The notes beneath the pieces are model-generated. The model searched no databases. It was not told where the DNA came from and saw only the letters and a program-made list of their open reading frames with translations. A program made the translations under genes and the position numbers. Shown here piece by piece: positions 1-6,159 of a stretch of DNA of 12,891 bases; within the stretch, counting starts at the first letter, position 1; each line of letters starts with the position of its first letter. This stretch comes from JBHGAV01 sp041946685 (GTDB taxonomy: Bacteria; Acidobacteriota; Terriglobia; Bryobacterales; Bryobacteraceae). The stretch covers positions 1 through 12,891 of the forward strand of contig JBHGAV010000088.1 in NCBI GenBank assembly GCA_041946685.1. Reading direction: 5' to 3'.

Positions 1-995
1 AGCATGGGATTCACCGGCCAGTACGGCAGAGAACGGGCAATGATAAGCGACGTCCAGGCAATCCCGAGGCACAGCAACAGTTGACACCACCCGAGCGCCA
101 GCCGGGGCGAGATGTCGCGGGAGAGCCTGGAGCCGGCGCCGGTCCCCAAGGCCAGGCCGACCAGAAACACGGCAAGAATGATCGAGAAGACATACACCGT
201 GGAGCCCAGCAGCATCGCGGTGAGGCGGGTCCAGATCACCTCCGCGCCCAACGCTCCCGCGCCCGACAGGGCGATGGTGACGTATACGGGCCAGCGGCCG
301 GGGAGGCCGGGAGTGCCGTTCTCGGACCTCACGGCGATTTCAATACGCCCCGCCGCTCGAGTGGAAAGCAAAAAGCTCCCAGCCGCAACCAGCAGGTTGA
401 GTGCCGCCGCGACGCAGGTGGCTACAACCGTGTCGTGGACGCGCAACAGATAGAAGCCCGCCAGAAGGCATCCGAAGACGGCCCCGGCGGTGTTGGCGCC
501 ATACAGAAAGCCCCACCACGAGGCCCCGCGAGGCGTCGACTCGATCCAGCGCGAGATGGCCGGGAGAGAAGCGCCCATGAGCACGGTCGGCGGCAAGAGG
601 CAAACCGCGGCGACCAGAGAGCGGAGCAACATGCCCGGCAGGCCGTAGCCCACGGCCGCGATGTAGATTCGGTCGACCAGCGGGATTCCGAACACGACGA
701 GGACCCCGCAGACTGCGATTCCGGTTTCAATTGCCGCAAACACACGAAGCGGATGTCGCGACTCGAGGCGCAGGCGCGGAAACAGGATGCTGCCCAGACA
801 CAGGCCGCCCATGAACGTGGCCAGCAAGACCCCGAGGGACACGGCGGTGGAGCCTATGGCCAGTTGCAGTAACTGGTACCAGGCAACCTCATAGATCAAG
901 GCTGCGCAGCCACTGCCTGCCAGCAGCGGGAGCAGCAGCGGAAGGAATCGTTCGTTGGCGGCGGAAGCCGGTTGAGCCGGAGTTTCGTATGACAT
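1..995 (-). CDS. Polytopic membrane protein, N-terminal part of fused MFS/spermidine-synthase-like family (3' end off window)
   Basis: An uninterrupted minus-strand frame begins at the ATG at 995 and runs off the left edge, giving 331 visible residues. Nearly all of it is membrane helices separated by short loops. An internal repeat is visible: residues 26-70 (AGSGCAALIYEVAW, then LGST and a GG.CLGS segment) resemble residues 244-290 (SGAGALGAEVIW, then LGST and GLALGTG). This duplicated S-G-x-x-A-L-x-x-E-V-x-W pattern is typical of the transmembrane half of bacterial fused spermidine-synthase-like proteins, whose soluble Rossmann domain would follow beyond the left edge. Whether this one makes a polyamine cannot be judged, because the catalytic half is not in the window. 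The start has only a weak ribosome site (CAGAG) and follows a possible -10 TATTAT (complement of 1031-1036). It is divergent from the aldose-epimerase gene. It could also be a plain permease-like protein without an enzyme domain. Confidence 0.8.
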   Translation of the reverse strand, partial: MSYETPAQPASAANERFLPLLLPLLAGSGCAALIYEVAWYQLLQLAIGSTAVSLGVLLATFMGGLCLGSILFPRLRLESRHPLRVFAAIETGIAVCGVLVVFGIPLVDRIYIAAVGYGLPGMLLRSLVAAVCLLPPTVLMGASLPAISRWIESTPRGASWWGFLYGANTAGAVFGCLLAGFYLLRVHDTVVATCVAAALNLLVAAGSFLLSTRAAGRIEIAVRSENGTPGLPGRWPVYVTIALSGAGALGAEVIWTRLTAMLLGSTVYVFSIILAVFLVGLALGTGAGSRLSRDISPRLALGWCQLLLCLGIAWTSLIIARSLPYWPVNPM

Positions 996-1041
996 CTCTG
1001 AGGAAATCACCCCTGACGTGATCGAACCACATAATACCCGA

Positions 1042-1055
1042 TCCGGCAGGCCGGA
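1042..1055. promoter_or_regulatory. Short perfect dyad between divergent genes (possible operator)
   Basis: TCCGGC-AG-GCCGGA forms 6-bp inverted arms around a 2-base centre. It lies in the 117-bp gap between the divergent membrane-protein gene and the epimerase gene, just upstream of the TAGAAT box at 1080. The position suits an operator, but short GC dyads are common in a genome this GC-rich. Confidence 0.2.
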
Positions 1056-1079
1056 ATCAGGCGCATCGTGCCTCTGCGA

Positions 1080-1106
1080 TAGAATCAAGGCTTCGCGATT
1101 GGGAGG
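1080..1106 (+). promoter_or_regulatory. -10 box and ribosome binding site of the epimerase-like gene
   Basis: TAGAAT at 1080-1085 is a plausible -10 hexamer. No good -35 is visible about 17 bp upstream. GGGAGG at 1101-1106 is a strong ribosome site ending 6 bases before the ATG at 1113 and fixes that start. Confidence 0.5.
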
Positions 1107-1112
1107 CACGCC

Positions 1113-2150
1113 ATGATCCGGTGCGCGTTTCTGTTCGTCCTTTTGATTCCCCTGGCCGCTGCCGCCGCCAACTACTCGGCGCGACAGACAACGGTTGACT
1201 CGGTGGACGTGGTGCTTCTGGCCGATGCCGCCAGGGCCACCGAGGTCGCCATCGCGCCTTCGGCCGGCAACATCGTCTACGAGATGAAGGTCAGGGGCAA
1301 CAACATCCTCTTTGTGCCGGACGGCCTTCCGGCCAGGCTCAAGCAGCGGCCGAGCATGACGGGGATTCCATTTGTGGGGCCGTGGGTAAACCGGCTGGAC
1401 CAGGATGCCTTCTACGCCAATGGGAAGAAGTACATTCTGAATCCGGGGCTGAACAACGTCGGCCGGGACCAGAACAAGAATCCGATGCACGGCGTCCTCA
1501 CGGGATCCTCCGCCTGGAAGGTCGTTGCGGTCGCGGCGGACTCGGGAAGCGCCTCCGTCACCAGCAGGCTGGAGTTCTGGAAATATCCGGACTTGATGGC
1601 GCAATTCCCGTTTGCGCACGTCATCGAGATCACCTACCGGCTCCGGGACGGAGAACTGGAGGTGGAGACGGCTTTCCAGAATCTCTCTGAGGAGCCCATG
1701 CCCCTCTCTTTCGGGTACCATCCCTACTTCCGGGTCCTGGACGCTCCGCGGGACAAGTGGAAGCTACACCTGGCGGCGAGAGAGCAGTTGGTGCTGAACC
1801 CGCAATTGCTGCCGACGGGCGAGCGGAAGCCCGTCCCTTCTCCCGATCCCCTGCCTCTGGCGGGCGTTTCGCTCGACGATGCATTCGCCAACCTGGTGCG
1901 GGGAGCGGACGGGCGCGCGGAGTTCTGGGTCGAGGGAGACAAGCAGCGGATCACGGTGATCTTCGGCCCCAAGTACACCAGCGCGGTGATTTTCGCGCCG
2001 GGCTCGAGGGGCCTGATCTGCATCGAGCCTATGGCGGCCATCACCAACGCGCTGAACCTGAGCCAGAGCGGGGTGTACCGCGAGCTCCAGTCGGTGCCGC
2101 CGGGCGGGTCCTGGCGGGAGAGCTTCTGGGTCCGGCCAAGCGGATTCTGA
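1113..2150 (+). CDS. Exported aldose 1-epimerase (galactose mutarotase)-like protein
   Basis: This 345-residue protein belongs to the galactose-mutarotase fold, whose members interconvert alpha and beta anomers of aldoses. Residues 1-18 form a hydrophobic Sec signal with an Ala-rich end. Family landmarks are present in order: G-P-W-V-N-R (89-94, the G-R-x-x-N-R motif), N-P-M-H-G (H126), F-G-Y-H-P-Y-F (H203), L-D-D-A-F (D255/D256) and C-I-E-P-M (E305). H126 and H203 correspond to the catalytic and sugar-binding histidines and E305 to the catalytic base. Cytoplasmic GalM enzymes lack a signal peptide, so this one probably acts in the periplasm on sugars released outside the cell. Its length is normal for the family. 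It is followed by an exported RraA-like gene with its own promoter. The family is clear; the sugar substrate is not. Confidence 0.85.
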   Translation: MIRCAFLFVLLIPLAAAAANYSARQTTVDSVDVVLLADAARATEVAIAPSAGNIVYEMKVRGNNILFVPDGLPARLKQRPSMTGIPFVGPWVNRLDQDAFYANGKKYILNPGLNNVGRDQNKNPMHGVLTGSSAWKVVAVAADSGSASVTSRLEFWKYPDLMAQFPFAHVIEITYRLRDGELEVETAFQNLSEEPMPLSFGYHPYFRVLDAPRDKWKLHLAAREQLVLNPQLLPTGERKPVPSPDPLPLAGVSLDDAFANLVRGADGRAEFWVEGDKQRITVIFGPKYTSAVIFAPGSRGLICIEPMAAITNALNLSQSGVYRELQSVPPGGSWRESFWVRPSGF

Positions 2151-2174
2151 GACCACGAAGCCCTCGGCAGAGCT

Positions 2175-2216
2175 TATAATGCCTTGTACGCCGTCGCGTA
2201 AGCCGGCGGGAAGGAG
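2175..2216 (+). promoter_or_regulatory. Consensus -10 and ribosome site of the RraA-like gene
   Basis: TATAAT at 2175-2180 matches the sigma-70 -10 consensus exactly; there is no clear -35. AAGGAG at 2211-2216 ends 7 bases before the ATG at 2224. The earlier in-frame ATG at 2179 lies inside the -10 box, so a transcript from this promoter cannot use it. Confidence 0.6.
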
Positions 2217-2223
2217 ACCTGTG

Positions 2224-3177
2224 ATGAGAAGAGCGCTGTTGACAACTCTGGCGATTTGCCTTGCGGTGTTGCTGATGGCGGCAGACGCCCGGGCTCAGAT
2301 CAATAGTCTGACCCGCGACGAATTGATCAAGTACACGGCCCAGAACCCCTACGACCGGTTCCCGGACGGCCGGCCCAAAGTGCCCGATGCTCTCCTGGAA
2401 CGGCTCAAGTCTGTTTCCTCTTCGGAGGAGCTGATGAATGCCGGCCGTGGCGCTCCACCGGCGGCGGGCGCTCAGGCACCGGCAAGAGGAGGCCCCGGTC
2501 AGGGCTTCGTGACCTTCACCGGCGGCTGGCAGGTTCTCCATCCGGGCAAGAAGCTGATCGGGCGGGCGGTTACGCTGCAACTGATGCCGAGAAGGCCGGA
2601 AGTAGCGGACGTGGATGCGGCGGAATGGAAGGCGAAGGGCAATACAGTGCCTCTCAACCATCAGTCGGCGCTCGACATCCTCGAACCAGGGGACGTGATC
2701 ATCATCTCGGCGGGGGGCGGTCTTGAAGCCGGCGGCATTATCGGCGACAACCTGGCGTATTACATCTGGAAGAAGACCGGCACGGGCTTCGTAGTGGACG
2801 GCGCCATTCGTGACCTGCAAGGCATCGCCAATTTCGACATGGCCGGCTACTTCAGAGGCGCGGTCCCTCCAGCCATCGCGGGCTTGATGGTGACGGGCAT
2901 CAACGTGCCGGTTCGGATTGGAGATGCCACCGTAATGCCGGGCGACGTGGTCTGGGGAGACGCGGAAGGCGTCAACTTCATTCCGCCGGAGGCGGTGGAA
3001 CGGCTGCTCGCCAGCTCCCTGGAGACGCGCATCCACGACGAGTGGACCCGGATGAAGTTCGACACCGGCAAGTACAAATCCACCGACATTTACGGGAGCC
3101 CGAGGGATCCCGAGCTGATGAAGGAGTACAAGGAGTACCTCAAGAAGCGCCTGGCTGAGGAGAAAGCGAAGCAGTAG
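2224..3177 (+). CDS. Exported RraA/HMG-aldolase-family protein
   Basis: This 317-residue protein has a clear Sec signal (hydrophobic residues 4-20, probable cut after A-R-A at 22-24). A low-complexity Gly/Ala/Pro-rich stretch lies at about 72-95. The rest matches the RraA-like fold, which includes 4-hydroxy-4-methyl-2-oxoglutarate aldolases and the RNase E inhibitor RraA. The signature is present: G-D-N-L at 174-177, V-D-G-A-I-R-D at 191-197 (R196 and D197 are the pyruvate- and Mg-contacting pair in the aldolases), and P-G-D-V-V-W-G-D-A-E-G-V at 239-250. Keeping the Arg-Asp pair favours a metal-dependent lyase or aldolase over an RNase E inhibitor, and export argues against RNase E control. 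The start at 2224 is set by AAGGAG and by the -10 box overlapping the alternative ATG at 2179. The C-terminal 40 residues are rich in Lys and Glu. The substrate is unknown. Confidence 0.8.
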   Translation: MRRALLTTLAICLAVLLMAADARAQINSLTRDELIKYTAQNPYDRFPDGRPKVPDALLERLKSVSSSEELMNAGRGAPPAAGAQAPARGGPGQGFVTFTGGWQVLHPGKKLIGRAVTLQLMPRRPEVADVDAAEWKAKGNTVPLNHQSALDILEPGDVIIISAGGGLEAGGIIGDNLAYYIWKKTGTGFVVDGAIRDLQGIANFDMAGYFRGAVPPAIAGLMVTGINVPVRIGDATVMPGDVVWGDAEGVNFIPPEAVERLLASSLETRIHDEWTRMKFDTGKYKSTDIYGSPRDPELMKEYKEYLKKRLAEEKAKQ

Positions 3178-3233
3178 TTGCCTGAACGAGACGAGACGCC
3201 GTTTTCCCAGGCGAGTCCCACCCTTGCCCATCC

Positions 3234-3246
3234 CGGCCTCCGGCCG
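3234..3246 (+). other. Small GC hairpin between RraA-like and small secreted protein genes
   Basis: CGGCC-TCC-GGCCG is a perfect 5-bp stem with a 3-base loop, 57 bases after the RraA-like stop and 15 bases before the next -10 box. There is no T tract, so it is a poor intrinsic terminator; it may be a weak terminator, an operator, or chance. Confidence 0.2.
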
Positions 3247-3260
3247 TGCGCTCGCGGTGG

Positions 3261-3266
3261 TAAGCT
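3261..3266 (+). promoter_or_regulatory. TAAGCT -10 box placed for near-leaderless transcription
   Basis: TAAGCT (TAnnnT) ends 9 bases before the ATG at 3276, predicting transcription starting about 3 bases before that codon. It abuts the other in-frame ATG at 3267, which would then lie upstream of the transcript start. No ribosome site precedes either ATG, consistent with leaderless translation. Confidence 0.4.
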
Positions 3267-3275
3267 ATGGGACGT

Positions 3276-3629
3276 ATGCGCAAACTCCTCTGCTTGTTCA
3301 TTGCTCTAACACTGACCGCTGTCGCGGCGGACGTAGTCACCGGCACGTGGAAGGGCAGCATCGAAACACCCGGCGGCACGTTCGAAAACACCTTCATCCT
3401 CAAGGCTGAGGGAGACAAACTCACCGGAACACTCCAGGGCGGCCCTGGCGGTGAGATGAAGATCGAAGAAGGCAAGGTGGACGGGAGCAACATCTCATTC
3501 GTAATCAACATGGAGTTCGGGAAGCTGAGCTATACCGGCGCCGTGAACGGAGACGACTTGAAGATGAAGGTATCGTTCGGCGGCGGCGAGATGCCTCCCA
3601 TGGAGTTCACCTGTAAGCGGGCTAAGTAG
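3276..3629 (+). CDS. Small secreted beta-rich protein, function unknown
   Basis: This predicted protein of 117 residues has a Sec signal (residues 1-18, ending T-A-V-A-A). The mature part has alternating polar and hydrophobic strands with repeated Gly turns: V-T-G-T-W-K-G-S near the start, then K-L-T-G-T-L-Q-G, L-S-Y-T-G-A-V and L-K-M-K-V-S-F-G. The W-x-G-x-hydrophobic opening followed by D-x-L-T-G-T resembles small lipocalin/avidin-like barrels that are abundant and uncharacterised in Acidobacteria. The single mature cysteine sits at the end (T-C-K-R). The gene ends 28 bases before the FAD-oxidoreductase start, so the two are probably cotranscribed, suggesting an exported accessory or ligand-binding partner. 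The start at 3276 is preferred over 3267 from the -10 position. No specific function can be assigned. Confidence 0.75.
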   Translation: MRKLLCLFIALTLTAVAADVVTGTWKGSIETPGGTFENTFILKAEGDKLTGTLQGGPGGEMKIEEGKVDGSNISFVINMEFGKLSYTGAVNGDDLKMKVSFGGGEMPPMEFTCKRAK

Positions 3630-3657
3630 CTCATCCCCGCGGAAACAGGAGCAGCCG

Positions 3658-5100
3658 ATGACGAGACGTGACTTCTACAGGCGAGGTGTGTCTTTCGGGT
3701 TGGGCGCGCTTGCCGGGCAAGTGGGCGCGCAGAGCCCCGACTACTACCAGGAGGCGGCGAAGAAGCTTCCGGTGAGGAACTTCGACGTGGTGGTCGCCGG
3801 AGGCGGGACGGCGGGCGTGGTGGCGGCTATTGCGTCGGCCCGACAGGGCGCGAGGACCGTCCTCCTCGAAAACAAGGGATACACGGGCGGAGTGGCGGTC
3901 GAGGGCGGAACCGCGCTGCACAGTTTCTTCAACCTGTGGAAGGCGTTCCCGGGGGTCGCCAAGCGCCAGGTGGTGAAGGGCATCCCGCAGGAGATCATCG
4001 ACCGGCTCATGAAGGTGGGCGGCTGCACGGGCCACGCCGAAATGCTGAGTTACTACGACTACGACTCGGTTTGCACGGCCATCGACACCGAGATGTACAA
4101 GCTGGTGACCATGGAGATGCTGCATGAGGCCGGGGTCACGGTGTGGGTCAACACGTTGCTTGCCGGCGCGATCAAGTCCGGGTCCCGGCTGACGGGCGCG
4201 ATCGCCGAGAGTCGCTCGGGGCGGGAGGCCATTTACGCCAAGGCGTTCGTGGACACGACCGGGTACGGCGATCTGGCCGCGCACGCCGGGGCGAAATACA
4301 CCGAGCCGAACGATCATCCGGTCGCCAACAGCATGGGCATCGGCAACGTGGATATCGAGCGGATGTGCGACTTCCTCAAGTCAAAGAACACGCTGGTGCA
4401 GCTTGCGCGCGGGCGGCGGAGCGGAAAGGACGACCAGATCGTACGGTTCGGAGGCGAGTCGGTGTCTTTCTCCGAGGAGTTCAACGCCGAGGCACGGAAG
4501 CTGGGCCTGTCGATGATCACTACGACGGTCCACGACAACTACTTCATGTTCATCAAGCTGAACTTCCGGCTGCCCGTAAGCCCCACTAATCGGGACGAGG
4601 TCGCCAAGGCCGAACTGGAGCTGCGCCAAAGGCAGGCCAAAGCCGTGGAACTGTTGAGGAAGCACGTGCCCGGCTGCGAGAGGGCGTTTATCGCCAGAAC
4701 CAGTCCCTCCCTGTGCATCCGCAGGGGCAGGCTGATCACGTGCGACTACGACATTGCTCTGGATGACATTCTCAAGGCCCGGCACTTCGACGACGACGTG
4801 TTCGTCTATGGCTTCCACGACTCGGCCCCCCGGCTGCAAGTCGGCGGTGGCGGGACGTATGGCATCCCTTACCGTGCGCTGCGGCCCGCGGGAATCGAAA
4901 ACCTGCTGGTGGCGGGCATGATGATCACCTCCGATTTCCAGGCCCACATGTCCACGCGCAACACGGTAAGCTGCATGGGACAAGGCCAGGCGGCGGGCAC
5001 CGCAGCGGCGCTATGCGCGGCCAGGAACCTTGGCACGCGCGAGCTGGCCTATGCCGATCTCCGCAAAGCCCTGGTGAAGGACAACGTGTACTTCGAGTAG
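3658..5100 (+). CDS. Tat-exported FAD-dependent oxidoreductase
   Basis: The 480-residue protein begins with a twin-arginine signal (T-R-R-D-F-Y, followed by a Gly/Ala-rich weakly hydrophobic stretch to about residue 25), so it should be exported folded with FAD already bound. The Rossmann dinucleotide motif is at 43-53 (D-V-V-V-A-G-G-G-T-A-G), with E71 at the end of the second strand to bind the FAD ribose. The A-R-T-S-P-S-L-C-I-R-R-G-R segment (347-358) corresponds to the conserved I-G-I-R-E-x-R-R region of the FAD_oxidored family. The C-terminal FAD site is at 416-446 (L-L-V-A-G, then S-T-R-N-T and G-Q-A-A-G). Family members oxidise varied, often sugar- or acid-like, substrates and are common in Planctomycetes and Acidobacteria. 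AGGAG at 3647-3651, 6 bases before the ATG, fixes the start. The upstream small secreted protein gene is 28 bases away. The electron acceptor and substrate are unknown. Confidence 0.85.
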   Translation: MTRRDFYRRGVSFGLGALAGQVGAQSPDYYQEAAKKLPVRNFDVVVAGGGTAGVVAAIASARQGARTVLLENKGYTGGVAVEGGTALHSFFNLWKAFPGVAKRQVVKGIPQEIIDRLMKVGGCTGHAEMLSYYDYDSVCTAIDTEMYKLVTMEMLHEAGVTVWVNTLLAGAIKSGSRLTGAIAESRSGREAIYAKAFVDTTGYGDLAAHAGAKYTEPNDHPVANSMGIGNVDIERMCDFLKSKNTLVQLARGRRSGKDDQIVRFGGESVSFSEEFNAEARKLGLSMITTTVHDNYFMFIKLNFRLPVSPTNRDEVAKAELELRQRQAKAVELLRKHVPGCERAFIARTSPSLCIRRGRLITCDYDIALDDILKARHFDDDVFVYGFHDSAPRLQVGGGGTYGIPYRALRPAGIENLLVAGMMITSDFQAHMSTRNTVSCMGQGQAAGTAAALCAARNLGTRELAYADLRKALVKDNVYFE

Positions 5101-5129
5101 GTGCCCTGAAGAGATCTTGCCGGCACGCA

Positions 5130-5152
5130 CCCCTCCGGCCGGGGAGTATACT
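5130..5152 (+). promoter_or_regulatory. TATACT -10 box with adjacent dyad; near-leaderless start of the NHL gene
   Basis: TATACT at 5147-5152 ends 8 bases before the ATG at 5161, placing the expected transcript start about 2 bases upstream of the codon. No ribosome site is present. A GC dyad (CCCC at 5130-5133 and GGGG at 5141-5144, around CCGGCC) sits just upstream of the -10 box, where a repressor could act. No consensus -35 is visible. Confidence 0.5.
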
Positions 5153-5160
5153 GTCTGGCT

Positions 5161-6141
5161 ATGAGCAAGGGCCGCCTGTGTTGTATCCTCATGTTTGCCG
5201 CCATGGCTTTCGCGCAGCAGGGCTGGTATCCCCACGAGGGTGGGCTCCTTAAGTACCGTGTCCAGATCCGCTTCGGCGAGGAGCCGGACACCATGCCGGA
5301 CGGCTGGAAGTTCGGCCGCGTCTCGGCTGTGGACGTCGACCCCGCAGGCAATGTCTACGTCTTCCAGCGCGGTCCCAAAGCCGATCCCATCGTCGTTTTC
5401 GGCCCCGACGGCAGGTACCTTCGATCCTGGGGGAAGGGGTTGTTCGGCAATCCTCACGGTCTGCGCATCGACTCTCAGGGGCACGTGTGGGTCACCGATA
5501 CCGGCTACCACATGGTTATGGAGTTCACCGCGGACGGCAAGCTCCTCCGCTCCTGGGGCACCAAGGGCAAGTCGGGGGCGACCCCGGATACCTTCTACCG
5601 GCCCACCGACGTCGCTTTCCTGCCGAACGGTGACTTCTTCGTGACCGACGGCTACGGCAACTCCCGCGTGGTCAAGTTCTCGCGCGACGGCAAGTACATG
5701 ATGGAATGGGGGAAACGTGGCGCCGGGCCCGGCGAGTTCGACCTGCCCCACGCCATCGTCGTCGATTCCCGTCAGAACCTGTACGTGAGCGACCGGGAGA
5801 ACAACCGCATCCAGATCTTCGATGCGAACGGGAAGTTCCTGCGCCAGTGGACCCATCTCGGCGCGACGCAGGGGATCGACCTCAACGAGAAGGATGAGCT
5901 CTGGATCGTCACCCACCGGGACAAGGGCGAGAACATCGCCTATGACACCCTGGCAGGCCGAATCATGCGCATTGACATCGCTTCGGGCAAGATCCTCGGC
6001 TCGATGGAGAGCCCCGGCCACTGGCTGGCGCTCGGCCCAAAAGGCGACATCTACATCGGCAGCCTGACTGGCAACGTGTTCCGCTGGTACCCCGGCTGGA
6101 GCACCGGCCTTCGCGAAAACGAGCCGGGCGTGGCTCGCTGA
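5161..6141 (+). CDS. Secreted NHL beta-propeller, peptidyl-alpha-hydroxyglycine alpha-amidating lyase (PAL)-like
   Basis: The 326-residue protein has a short Sec signal (residues 1-18, cut after A-F-A). NHL-type propeller blades follow, each with a G-x-x-x-V-x-D/T-D strand pattern (S-A-V-D-V-D at 55-60, W-V-T-D-T at 110-114, F-V-T-D-G-Y-G-N-S-R at 160-169, Y-V-S-D-R-E-N-N-R-I at 208-217, I-Y-I-G at 297-300). By hand comparison with the rat PAL domain from memory, the three zinc histidines match H99 (N-P-H-G-L), H197 (L-P-H-A-I) and H287 (P-G-H-W-L). The catalytic Arg533, Tyr654 and Arg706 match R70 (F-Q-R-G), Y165 (D-G-Y-G-N-S-R) and R212 (D-R-E-N). PAL cleaves peptidyl-hydroxyglycine to an amidated peptide and glyoxylate. 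No PHM monooxygenase domain is visible here, so the natural substrate may be a different N-acyl hydroxyglycine, or the site may be reused. The gene converges on the TPR gene with an 18-base gap. Confidence 0.8.
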   Translation: MSKGRLCCILMFAAMAFAQQGWYPHEGGLLKYRVQIRFGEEPDTMPDGWKFGRVSAVDVDPAGNVYVFQRGPKADPIVVFGPDGRYLRSWGKGLFGNPHGLRIDSQGHVWVTDTGYHMVMEFTADGKLLRSWGTKGKSGATPDTFYRPTDVAFLPNGDFFVTDGYGNSRVVKFSRDGKYMMEWGKRGAGPGEFDLPHAIVVDSRQNLYVSDRENNRIQIFDANGKFLRQWTHLGATQGIDLNEKDELWIVTHRDKGENIAYDTLAGRIMRIDIASGKILGSMESPGHWLALGPKGDIYIGSLTGNVFRWYPGWSTGLRENEPGVAR

Positions 6142-6159
6142 AGCGATTCCGCCGGGAAC

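Noticed and set aside
81..872. Long plus-strand open frame of 263 codons, rich in Arg/Gln/Asp/Gly
   Set aside because: It is antisense to the membrane-protein frame (995 to 1), has no ribosome site, and its composition is that of a reverse-complement shadow in GC-rich DNA.
2041..3231. Long minus-strand open frame of 396 codons opposite the RraA-like gene
   Set aside because: The plus strand carries a recognisable family with signal peptide, promoter and ribosome site; the antisense frame shows no family motif and overlaps the end of the epimerase gene.
5011..6021. Minus-strand open frame of 336 codons opposite the NHL gene
   Set aside because: Shadow of the NHL propeller reading frame; no ribosome site and no recognisable domain.
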